Below are positions 7,820 through 14,789 of a stretch of 64,000 nt of DNA, piece by piece. The number at the start of each line of letters is the position of its first letter. The first letter of the stretch is position 1. Both the position numbers and the translations under genes were made by a program. The notes below the pieces were generated by a model. It had not been told where the DNA came from and searched no databases. It saw nothing but the letters and a program-made list of their open reading frames with translations. The stretch spans positions 62,001 to 126,000 of the forward strand of contig NC_013854.1 of assembly GCF_000010725.1 (NCBI RefSeq), written 5' to 3'. This stretch comes from Azospirillum sp. B510 (lineage in GTDB: Bacteria > Pseudomonadota > Alphaproteobacteria > Azospirillales > Azospirillaceae).

Positions 7820-8041
7820 TTATGGTCCACTGAAGTGTTCTCCTGGTTGCGCGTGCCCGGATACCGCGTTCTTGTTGTTGGTGCGGCGCCCGGTGGTGTC
7901 GAAGCGACCTCTCGGCTGGTCGTTCAGGCTGACGGTTGGCTGTTCGCCTCTCTCGCTATCGTCCTTGCGACTGACCGTTCTTGTTTTGTTATTGGTTTTG
8001 TTATTGGTCTTCTTGCCGTTCTTGTTGGGCGTCGGGGCCAC
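7820..8041 (-). CDS. Doubtful small low-complexity ORF
   Basis: A 73-residue frame starting with GTG one base after the stop of the HugZ-like gene (TGAGTG). It reads [23 protein letters not shown] and continues with basic, polar, low-complexity sequence. The NNKT repeats come from a short TTATTGGTTTTG-like tandem on the plus strand. No family is recognised. It may be a translated leader or read-through product in the 460-base gap before pckG, or nothing. The rest of that gap (7578-7819) shows no gene. Confidence 0.25.
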   Translation of the reverse strand: MAPTPNKNGKKTNNKTNNKTRTVSRKDDSERGEQPTVSLNDQPRGRFDTTGRRTNNKNAVSGHAQPGEHFSGP

Positions 8042-8962
8042 TCAACCGCCCTCGCCGCCGGCTGTTCCGGTTCCAGCCCCTTCGCTCCCGGATGTCGATC
8101 CTCCGGGTTGTCCGCACCCGTCCTGCGGCCGGATGAGCGTATCCAGCATCAGTTTAGCCGATTCGGGGTCAGGGATTCTCTGTTCAAAATCGACGCGGGC
8201 GACGTACCCCCCGCGTCGCAGGTCGCACCCCTCCGGGTCGAGTCCGGTCAGGCTCCAGCCTTCGCGGGAGCTGGCGCCGTCTCCATCGGCTATCGGGACC
8301 AGCCGGGAGCCGTAGCCCTCGCCGTTCAGCTGGTCGAGCAGCGCCGCCTCCCCCGCCGCCAGCGCGGGAGCCGGGGCGGGAAGGTCCAACTCGGCGGCGG
8401 ACAGCCGGTGGATGCGGCCGAAGCCGGCGACCAGATGGGCGCGCTCAACCGCCACGCGGTAGATCGCGAAATCGGCGAAACCGGCATAAAAGGCGGCGTC
8501 GGGATGGCGGCGCAGATAGCGTTCGCGATGGACCGGGTCGTCCGACCGCTCCGCCCGGCCCAGCACCGACAGGCGGGCGCCGGTCAGCGGCTGGGCCAGA
8601 CCGGCGGTCGCGTCGAACAGCAGCCCGACCCGGCCATCGGCCAGCAGGTTGCGGGTGTGGTCGGCCAGCGTGGAGAGCAGAAGCAGCGGGCTGCCGTCAT
8701 GGTCGAACGCCACCAGCACCAGCGAGGGATAGGGCCAACCCGCCGCATCATCACCGTCACCGGTGCCGTCATCGGCCGGCCGCCGCGCGGTCGCCAGCGC
8801 CGCGCGGTCGCACGCGCGCATCAGGCGCCGGGCGCGCAAGGCTGGTGCCTGGGCGGCCGCGACCGGGCCGCCCCGGTTCCTGTCCGGCGGCATCGCGTCC
8901 CCCTGTCCGTCCGGCGTGGCGCCGGCCGGAGAGGACGCGGAAAGGGCGTTCGAAAAACTCAT
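8042..8962 (-). CDS. HugZ-like pyridoxamine 5'-phosphate oxidase-fold protein (putative heme utilisation)
   Basis: 306 residues with a split-barrel flavin/heme-binding fold: RRLMRACDRAALAT, then YPSLVLVAFDHDGSPLLLLSTLADHTRNL, DGRVGLLFDATAGLAQPLTGARLSVLG and YAGFADFAIYRVAVERAHLVAGFGRI. The C-terminal part (LLDQLNGEGYG to RVDFEQRIPDP) matches the DUF2470-type domain usual in the HugZ family, which binds or breaks down heme. The Gly/Ser-rich tail after about residue 285 looks disordered. The ATG at 8962 has no strong ribosome site; an upstream in-frame ATG at 9034 exists but extends into the shared promoter region. It is divergent from chvI across about 270 bases. Confidence 0.75.
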   Translation of the reverse strand: MSFSNALSASSPAGATPDGQGDAMPPDRNRGGPVAAAQAPALRARRLMRACDRAALATARRPADDGTGDGDDAAGWPYPSLVLVAFDHDGSPLLLLSTLADHTRNLLADGRVGLLFDATAGLAQPLTGARLSVLGRAERSDDPVHRERYLRRHPDAAFYAGFADFAIYRVAVERAHLVAGFGRIHRLSAAELDLPAPAPALAAGEAALLDQLNGEGYGSRLVPIADGDGASSREGWSLTGLDPEGCDLRRGGYVARVDFEQRIPDPESAKLMLDTLIRPQDGCGQPGGSTSGSEGAGTGTAGGEGG

Positions 8963-9163
8963 GCCGAAACGAGTGCGTTCTCCCGCGCGGCACCGTTGTT
9001 CGGCGCCGCATTGCCGCCATATTGGACCATGCAAATGCTGCGGGAAAAGGGAAAATTGCCGCTGGTACCTGGAGTCTGGCGTAAAGTATTGGAATGACCA
9101 CTCGTGCCATGCCCGATGTTTCCGCTAACATTACGAAGCGCCCGCACTTCGGCCCCCGCCCAC

Positions 9164-9210
9164 CCGACCTGACTTGCCGAACCGACCTGACTTGCCCCCG
9201 ACCTGACTTG
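9164..9210 (+). promoter_or_regulatory. Three direct repeats CCGACCTGACTTG upstream of chvI
   Basis: Perfect 13-base copies lie at 9164-9176, 9182-9194 and 9198-9210, starting 18 and 16 bases apart, and end 20 bases before the chvI start codon. This position suits an operator or autoregulatory site overlapping the promoter or leader. The role is inferred. Confidence 0.55.
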
Positions 9211-9229
9211 AATGGGATCTCCGACGATC

Positions 9230-9925
9230 ATGGCCCACACCGTCGCCCTGGTGGATGACGACCGCAACATCCTGGCCTCGGTCTCCATCGCGCTGGAGGC
9301 CGAGGGCTTCGACGTGCGCACCTATACCGACGGCGCCGAGGCGCTGCGCGGACTGAGCCAGCGCCCGCCCGACCTCGCCGTGCTCGACATCAAGATGCCG
9401 CGCATGGACGGCATGGAGTTGCTGCAACGCCTGCGCCAGACCAGCCAGATGCCCGTCATCTTCCTGACCAGCAAGGACGACGAGCTGGACGAGCTGATGG
9501 GCCTGCGCATGGGGGCCGACGACTACATCAAGAAGCCCTTCTCGCAACGGCTGCTGATCGAGCGCATCCGGGCGCTGCTGCGGCGCGAGGCGCTGCGCGG
9601 CGAGACCGCCGAGGCCGATCCGGGCCAGATCATCACCCGCGGCCCGCTGCTGCTCGACGGCGCCCGTCATGCCTGCAACTGGAAGGGCCAGCTGATCGAC
9701 CTGACGGTGACGGAGTTCCTGCTGGTGCGGGCGCTGGCCCAGCGGCCCGGCCATGTGAAGAACCGCGACCAGCTGATGGACGCGGCCTATGGCGAGCATG
9801 TCTATGTCGACGACCGCACCATCGACAGCCACATCAAGCGGTTGCGCAAGAAGTTCAAGGCGGTCGATCCCGACTTCTCCCAGATCGAAACGCTCTATGG
9901 CGTCGGCTACCGGTACAAGGAATAG
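9230..9925 (+). CDS. chvI: Two-component response regulator ChvI
   Basis: A 231-residue OmpR-family regulator. The receiver domain (1-120) has acidic residues Asp9-Asp11, phospho-acceptor Asp53 ([11 protein letters not shown]), Ser/Thr FLTSKDD and Lys102 in the KKP turn. A winged-helix DNA-binding domain follows ([39 protein letters not shown]). ChvI acts with ChvG to control envelope, acid response and central carbon genes in alphaproteobacteria. I chose ATG 9230 ([11 protein letters not shown]) over the ATG at 9212, which adds six residues. chvG starts four bases after its stop. The three direct repeats just upstream may be an autoregulatory site. Confidence 0.92.
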   Translation: MAHTVALVDDDRNILASVSIALEAEGFDVRTYTDGAEALRGLSQRPPDLAVLDIKMPRMDGMELLQRLRQTSQMPVIFLTSKDDELDELMGLRMGADDYIKKPFSQRLLIERIRALLRREALRGETAEADPGQIITRGPLLLDGARHACNWKGQLIDLTVTEFLLVRALAQRPGHVKNRDQLMDAAYGEHVYVDDRTIDSHIKRLRKKFKAVDPDFSQIETLYGVGYRYKE

Positions 9926-9929
9926 CGCG

Positions 9930-11711
9930 GTGTCCGCATCCGGCGGGGGAACGAGCGGCGGCGGCAAGGGCGGTGGCAAGGGCGGTGGCAAGGGCGGCGG
10001 CGCGGCCGGCCGCGGCAGGCCGGCGCGGCGGCGCGGCGTGTCGCCGCTGACGCTGCGCATCCTGGCGGTGAATGTGCTGGCGCTGGCGCTGCTGATGGCC
10101 GGGCTGCTCTATCTCGGCCGCTACCAGGACCGGCTGATCCAGGCGGAGACCGAGGCGCTGGCGACCGAGGCGCGCATCTTCGCGTCGGCCCTTGGCGAGG
10201 GGGCGGTGAACCGCATCCTGACCGCCCCTTCCCCCACCGGCGACGAGAGCGGCGAACGGTTCGAGCTGGCGCCCGAGCTGGCGCGGCCGATGATCCGCCG
10301 GCTGGCGGAGGCGACGGCGACCCGTACCCGCCTCTTCGACATCGACGGGCATATGCTGTCGGACAGCCGGGTGCTGGTGGGGTCGCAGGGCCGCATCGAA
10401 ATCCGCGAGCTGCCGACCCCGCCGGCCGGCGACCCGGTCTCCCGCGCCATCAACGATCTTTACACCCGCCTGATCGACGTGGTGCCGAGCCGCGAGGGCC
10501 TGCCGGTCTACCGCGAGCGGCCGGGCCAGCCCAATCCCGACGTGGAACGGGCGCTCGGCGGTGAAACGGCGGCGACCGTCTGGCGTTTCGACGGGCCCGG
10601 CGGCGATCCGGAGCTGCTGCTGACCGTGGCGGTGCCGGTCCAGCGCTACCGCGAGGTGCTGGGGGCGGTGCTGCTGACCCGGAGCGGCGGCGAGATCGAC
10701 CGCGCCATCCGCTCCGTCCGGTTCGACATCCTGCGGGTGTTCGCCGTGGCGCTGCTGGTGACGGTGGCCCTCTCCTTCTATCTGGCCGGCACCATCGCCC
10801 GGCCGATCCGCCGGCTGGCCCAGGCCGCCGACCGGCTGCACACCAGCCATGGGCGCCATGCCGGCATCCCCGACCTGACCGGCCGCGGCGACGAGATCGG
10901 CGAGCTGTCCGGCGTGCTGCGCGAGATGACCGACGCGCTGTGGACGCGGATGGACGCCATCGAACGCTTCGCCGCCGACGTGGCGCACGAGATCAAGAAT
11001 CCGCTGACCTCGCTGCGCAGCGCGGTGGAGACCGTGGCCCGAGTCAGCGACCCGCGCCACCGCGACCGGCTGATGGCGATCATCGCCGACGACGTGCAGC
11101 GGCTGGACCGGCTGATCAGCGACATCTCCAACGCGTCGCGCCTCGATGCCGAGCTGTCGCGGGCGGAACCGGAACCGGTGGACATCGGCCTGCTGCTGAC
11201 CATGCTGGCCGAGCTGCGCCAGGCGGTCGCCGAAACCGTCGCCGAAACCGCCAGCCAGCCGGTGGCGGCCGGCGAGGCTGGCGAGTCCGGGGGGGAGGGA
11301 TCCGAGCCGCCGCGCGTGGTGGTGGACGTGCCGGCGGGAGAGCGGCTGGTGGTGCCGGGACTGGAGGGGCGCTTGACCCAGCTCTTCCAGAACCTGATCG
11401 ACAACGCCCTGTCCTTTTCGCCGCCCGGCGGCCTGGTGCGGCTGACCGCGAGACGCAGCGGCCGCAGCGTCAGGGTGGTGGTGTCCGACCAGGGGCCCGG
11501 CATCCCGGAAGGCAAGGAGGAGGCGATTTTCGACCGTTTCTACACCGAGCGGCCGGCGGGTGAAAAATTCGGCACCCACTCCGGTCTCGGTCTATCAATC
11601 GTTAAACAGATAGTTGGTGCACACAATGGTTTTGTACTCGCGCGAAACCGCCAGGTATCGGACGGGACTATCGAGGGTGCCGACTTCATCGTGACTCTGC
11701 CGTTGCTGTAG
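9930..11711 (+). CDS. chvG: Sensor histidine kinase ChvG
   Basis: A 593-residue inner-membrane sensor kinase paired with ChvI. It has a cytoplasmic N-tail, TM1 near 41-63, a periplasmic sensor (about 65-270), TM2 (VFAVALLVTVALSFYLAGTIA), HAMP, HisKA with phospho-His353 in DVAHEIKNPL, and HATPase boxes LIDNALSFSP, DQGPGIPEG and SGLGLSIVKQI. The GTG start at 9930 lies after AAGGAA, four bases past chvI. The N-tail is unusual: GGGK repeated four times, encoded by a tandem GGCGGTGGCAAG array at about 9958-10000. A rho-independent terminator follows the gene. In relatives the periplasmic protein ExoR inhibits this kinase; no exoR is in the window. Confidence 0.9.
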   Translation: MSASGGGTSGGGKGGGKGGGKGGGAAGRGRPARRRGVSPLTLRILAVNVLALALLMAGLLYLGRYQDRLIQAETEALATEARIFASALGEGAVNRILTAPSPTGDESGERFELAPELARPMIRRLAEATATRTRLFDIDGHMLSDSRVLVGSQGRIEIRELPTPPAGDPVSRAINDLYTRLIDVVPSREGLPVYRERPGQPNPDVERALGGETAATVWRFDGPGGDPELLLTVAVPVQRYREVLGAVLLTRSGGEIDRAIRSVRFDILRVFAVALLVTVALSFYLAGTIARPIRRLAQAADRLHTSHGRHAGIPDLTGRGDEIGELSGVLREMTDALWTRMDAIERFAADVAHEIKNPLTSLRSAVETVARVSDPRHRDRLMAIIADDVQRLDRLISDISNASRLDAELSRAEPEPVDIGLLLTMLAELRQAVAETVAETASQPVAAGEAGESGGEGSEPPRVVVDVPAGERLVVPGLEGRLTQLFQNLIDNALSFSPPGGLVRLTARRSGRSVRVVVSDQGPGIPEGKEEAIFDRFYTERPAGEKFGTHSGLGLSIVKQIVGAHNGFVLARNRQVSDGTIEGADFIVTLPLL

Positions 11712-11818
11712 GCCGGGCCGCGGAATTTCATAGAACCTTTCTCACTCTCGGCTAGACAAGCCTGACTGAAGAACCGATCATGGCTTTGGTCGTTCTCGCT
11801 TGTCGGCTGATGAGGCGG

Positions 11819-11847
11819 CCGAACCTTGTCGGTTCGGTTGTTTTTTT
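11819..11847 (+). terminator. Rho-independent terminator after chvIG
   Basis: CCGAACC (11819-11825), loop TTGTC, GGTTCGG (11831-11837), then TTGTTTTTTT: a perfect seven-base stem with a strong U-tract on the plus strand. It separates chvIG from the downstream hprK group. Confidence 0.85.
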
Positions 11848-11907
11848 CCGGCTCCATACGGCAACGGGAGGGTGGCCATACCCCGGAACATCGATGTTGG
11901 GGTTGCC

Positions 11908-12324
11908 ATGCCTGAGTCCGTTCCACCCGAAGCTTCCGTGCATCTCCTGCCACCGTCCGGCGGCCATTCCGTCGCCACTCCTTCGGGGCAGGCCGAGGTT
12001 GTCGATCTGCGCCGCTACCGGCTGTCCCGCCTGATCCGCGACGCCGGCCGGCAGCAGGGGGAGCTGGCGAAGCTGATGCGGGATTCCGCGCGGGAGCGGA
12101 CCCAGCTGGCGGAGGCGCTCCAGGGCGCGCAACGCCATCTCGCCAGCATCGCCGACAATTACAAGGTGCTGCTGGTCCGGCTGAAGCGGGAGAAGGACTT
12201 CCGCGACGCCTGCCAGGAGGCGGCCGAACTGGATGATCTGGAGGAGATGATCCGGCGGCGCGATGCCCTCGCCCTGGAGTTGGAGGCGATCCGCTGCATG
12301 CCCCGCGGCGCCGCCGGTGGGTGA
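11908..12324 (+). CDS. Hypothetical coiled-coil protein between chvG and hprK
   Basis: 138 residues starting MPESVPPEASVHLLPPSG. A disordered 35-residue N-tail leads into a long helical, charged segment (residues 36-130; RLIRDAGRQQGELAKLMRDS, ALQGAQRHLASIADNYKVLL, EAAELDDLEEMIRRRDALA) with heptad-like leucine spacing. It has no membrane segment or signal peptide. I do not recognise the family. It sits within the conserved block between the two-component system and hprK but beyond the chvG terminator, so it needs its own promoter. It may be an adaptor or a ribosome- or polymer-binding helical protein; no specific role can be assigned. Confidence 0.6.
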   Translation: MPESVPPEASVHLLPPSGGHSVATPSGQAEVVDLRRYRLSRLIRDAGRQQGELAKLMRDSARERTQLAEALQGAQRHLASIADNYKVLLVRLKREKDFRDACQEAAELDDLEEMIRRRDALALELEAIRCMPRGAAGG

Positions 12325-12457
12325 CCCGCCTCTTCCGGACCGAAAGAGCGGTCACAAGCGGATGGGGGGGACCCGGACAGGTTTCCCCGCCTGACCCCTC
12401 CGGCAACATTCCGTTTCCATTGACAGAACCAGCGCCACGTCTCACCTTCGCGAGACT

Positions 12458-12916
12458 ATGGTGACGATTCACGGCACCTGCGTCTTGCTCTCCGGAATCG
12501 GCGTGCTGCTGCGTGGGGAGTCCGGACGGGGAAAATCGGATTTGGCCTTGCGACTGATCGATGGCGGTGCCCTGCTGGTCGCGGATGACCGGGTGGCGCT
12601 GAGTGCCGAATCCGGTCGCCTGACCGCCTGTGCCCCGCCCGCCCTGGCCGGGCTGCTGGAGGTGCGCGGGGTCGGCATCCTGGCCGTTCCGTCCGCCGCC
12701 TCCGCTCTCCTCGGCCTTGTCGTCGATCTCGTTCCCCGCCCGGAGGTCGAGCGCCTGCCGGAGGCGGAGACCGAGACGCTGCTGGGCATGGCCCTGCCCC
12801 GTCTCGCCCTGCACGCCTTCGACGCCTCCACCCCCGCCAAGATCCGCCTTGCCGTCGCCAGCCTGTGCTGTGGCCGGCTGGACCGGGTGCCCGCCAGCCT
12901 GTCGGCCCTGTCATGA
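12458..12916 (+). CDS. hprK: HPr kinase/phosphorylase, short alphaproteobacterial form
   Basis: 152 residues, about half the length of the Firmicutes enzyme because the N-terminal domain is absent, as is usual in alphaproteobacteria. Walker A is GESGRGKS (20-27). The HPr-kinase signature follows at LLEVRGVGILAVP, with the basic-acidic C-terminal helix after it. It phosphorylates and dephosphorylates the regulatory serine of HPr (Ser58 of the downstream ptsH product). The gene overlaps rapZ by the ATGA at its end and leads the rapZ-EIIA-ptsH-ptsI run. No strong Shine-Dalgarno precedes the ATG. Confidence 0.88.
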   Translation: MVTIHGTCVLLSGIGVLLRGESGRGKSDLALRLIDGGALLVADDRVALSAESGRLTACAPPALAGLLEVRGVGILAVPSAASALLGLVVDLVPRPEVERLPEAETETLLGMALPRLALHAFDASTPAKIRLAVASLCCGRLDRVPASLSALS

Positions 12917-13959
12917 CATCCGCCGACACCAGCTCCTCCGGCATCACATCCGTCGAGGCGGCGCCCGATCCCGCCGGTGGTGCCACCGCCCGCGGGCGCA
13001 TCGTGCTGGTCACCGGCCTGTCGGGGGCCGGGATGTCGGTGGCGCTGAAGGCGTTGGAGGATCTCGGATACGAGGCGGTCGACAATCTGCGCCTGTCGCT
13101 GGTCCCCGCCCTGATCCGGCAGGCCGATCCGAAACGCCGGCCCTTGGCGCTGGTGATCGACAGCCGGACCCGCGACTTTTCCGCGCAGAGCTTTCTCGAC
13201 GAGCTGGAGGAGCTGCGGCGCGGCGCCGAGCTGGAGGTCAGCCTGGTCTTCCTGGATTGCGGCGACGAGGTGCTGCAACGCCGCTTCACCGAGACGCGGC
13301 GGCGCCATCCGCTGGCGGAGGACCGGACGGTGCCCGACGGCATCCAGCGCGAACGCGCGCTGCTGTTCCCGCTGAAGGAGCAAGCAGACGTCACCATCGA
13401 CACGACGCAACTGTCCATTCATGATTTGCGGCGCATCCTGTCCGGACATTTCCGCCGTGACGCGCAGGCAGCCCTCCAGGTGTTCGTGACCTCCTTCTCC
13501 TTCCGCCAGGGACTTCCGCGCGAAGCCGATCTGGTCTTCGACGTGAGGTTCCTGACCAACCCGCATTACGATCCGGATCTGCGGCCGCTGACCGGCCTCG
13601 ATCCGGCCGTCGCGGCGCGGGTGGAGAGCGACCCCGACTATCCCGGCTTCTTCCGGAACCTGACGGAGATGCTGCGCCCGCTGCTGCCGCGCTACAACCA
13701 GGAGGGCAAGAGCTATCTGACCATCGCCATCGGCTGCACCGGCGGCAAGCATCGTTCGGTCTTCATCGCCGAACGGCTGGCGGCCTGGCTGAAGGAGCAG
13801 GGGCTGCGGGTGAACCTGAGCCACCGCGAACTCGACCGGCAGGGGCTGCGGACCGGCGGCCAGAACGGCAACGGCATCACCGGCAACACGGCGGCCGGCA
13901 CCGTGGCCAACCATCCGGCCAACCATCAGGCCAACCATCAGGCCAACCATCAGGGATGA
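12913..13959 (+). CDS. rapZ: RapZ-like nucleotide-binding protein (YvcJ family)
   Basis: 348 residues. The N-terminal kinase-like domain begins VLVTGLSGAGMSVALKALEDLGYEAVDNL: the Walker A position normally holding Lys has Met41. The C-terminal domain keeps FRNLTEMLRPLLPRY and AIGCTGGKHRSVFIAERLA. In enterobacteria RapZ controls the small RNA GlmZ and amino-sugar synthesis; in alphaproteobacteria the linkage to hprK and PTS genes is conserved but the target is not settled. It overlaps hprK by four bases. The end carries a short tandem, ANHQ repeated (12-base units at about 13908-13955), preceded by ANHP, likely a disordered addition. The altered Walker A suggests weak or no ATP/GTP hydrolysis. 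Confidence 0.88.
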   Translation: MTSADTSSSGITSVEAAPDPAGGATARGRIVLVTGLSGAGMSVALKALEDLGYEAVDNLRLSLVPALIRQADPKRRPLALVIDSRTRDFSAQSFLDELEELRRGAELEVSLVFLDCGDEVLQRRFTETRRRHPLAEDRTVPDGIQRERALLFPLKEQADVTIDTTQLSIHDLRRILSGHFRRDAQAALQVFVTSFSFRQGLPREADLVFDVRFLTNPHYDPDLRPLTGLDPAVAARVESDPDYPGFFRNLTEMLRPLLPRYNQEGKSYLTIAIGCTGGKHRSVFIAERLAAWLKEQGLRVNLSHRELDRQGLRTGGQNGNGITGNTAAGTVANHPANHQANHQANHQG

Positions 13960-14078
13960 TGCAAATTGCGCCTTGACGACCATGTGTCCAACCAACGATC
14001 CAGATGCGATGTGCGCGGCCACCCTGCGGCGGCCCTCGCGCAGGTCTCCGGGGAGGACCCAACCTTGAAGGATGTCCC

Positions 14079-14477
14079 ATGATCGGTATGGTTCTTGTCA
14101 CCCACGGACGGCTGGCCGAGGAATTCATCGCCGCACTGTTCCACGTCGTGGGCGAACAGCAGCAGGTGCGGGCCGTCTGCATCGGGCCGGAAGACGACAT
14201 GGAACAGCGCCGCCAGGACATCCTGAATTCGGTGGCGGAGGTCGATGACGGGTCGGGGGTGGTGGTGCTGACCGACATGTTCGGCGGCACGCCGTCGAAC
14301 CTCGCCATCTCCATCATGGACAAGGCGAAGGTGGAGGTGATCGCCGGCGTCAATCTGCCGATGCTGATCAAGCTCGCCAGCGTGCGCAAGACCGAGCCGC
14401 TCGACAAGTCGGTGATCGCCGCCCGCGACGCCGGGCAGAAATACATCAACGTCGCCTCCACCCTCCTGTCGGACTGA
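14079..14477 (+). CDS. PTS EIIA component, mannose-family type
   Basis: 132 residues. The active-site histidine is His9 (MIGMVLVTHGRLAEEF), and LTDMFGGTPSNLA is the family's conserved loop. No EIIB, EIIC or EIID gene of a mannose permease lies nearby, so the protein is more likely a phosphorylation-state signal than part of a transporter. It receives phosphate from HPr. The ATG at 14079 follows AAGGATG. It sits 119 bases after rapZ and 9 bases before ptsH, within one rightward operon. Related genes in the rhizobia are called manX or EIIA(Man). Confidence 0.9.
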   Translation: MIGMVLVTHGRLAEEFIAALFHVVGEQQQVRAVCIGPEDDMEQRRQDILNSVAEVDDGSGVVVLTDMFGGTPSNLAISIMDKAKVEVIAGVNLPMLIKLASVRKTEPLDKSVIAARDAGQKYINVASTLLSD

Positions 14478-14486
14478 CCGCCCGCG

Positions 14487-14789
14487 ATGAGCCACCCCGA
14501 CGACACGGCATCCGCCGATGGCGAAATCCGCCGCACCGCCACGATCACCAACCAGCGTGGCCTGCATGCCCGCGCCTCGGCCAAGTTCGTCAAGCTGGTC
14601 GCCACCTTCGATGCCGAGATCTCGGTGCGCCGCGGTGAGTCCGTGGTGTCCGGCGAATCGATCATGGGGCTGATGATGCTGGCCGCCGGCCCCGGCACCA
14701 GCGTGGAGCTGCGCGCCAGCGGCGCCCAGGCCGACGCGGCGATGGACGCCCTCCTGGACCTGATCAATCGCAAGTTCGATGAAGAGTGA
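14487..14789 (+). CDS. ptsH: Phosphocarrier protein HPr
   Basis: 100 residues. The catalytic histidine is His27 in QRGLHARAS, and the HprK target serine is Ser58 in SGESIMGLMMLA, matching the neighbouring hprK. An N-terminal extension of about 12 residues (MSHPDDTASADG) precedes the usual start. HPr passes phosphate from enzyme I to EIIA(Man) and EIIA(Ntr). The 3' end overlaps the ptsI start by 11 bases, so the two are co-translated. Confidence 0.94.
   Translation: MSHPDDTASADGEIRRTATITNQRGLHARASAKFVKLVATFDAEISVRRGESVVSGESIMGLMMLAAGPGTSVELRASGAQADAAMDALLDLINRKFDEE

Noticed and set aside
5532..8315. A 927-codon plus-strand frame
   Set aside because: Antisense to pckG; composition is typical of shadows.
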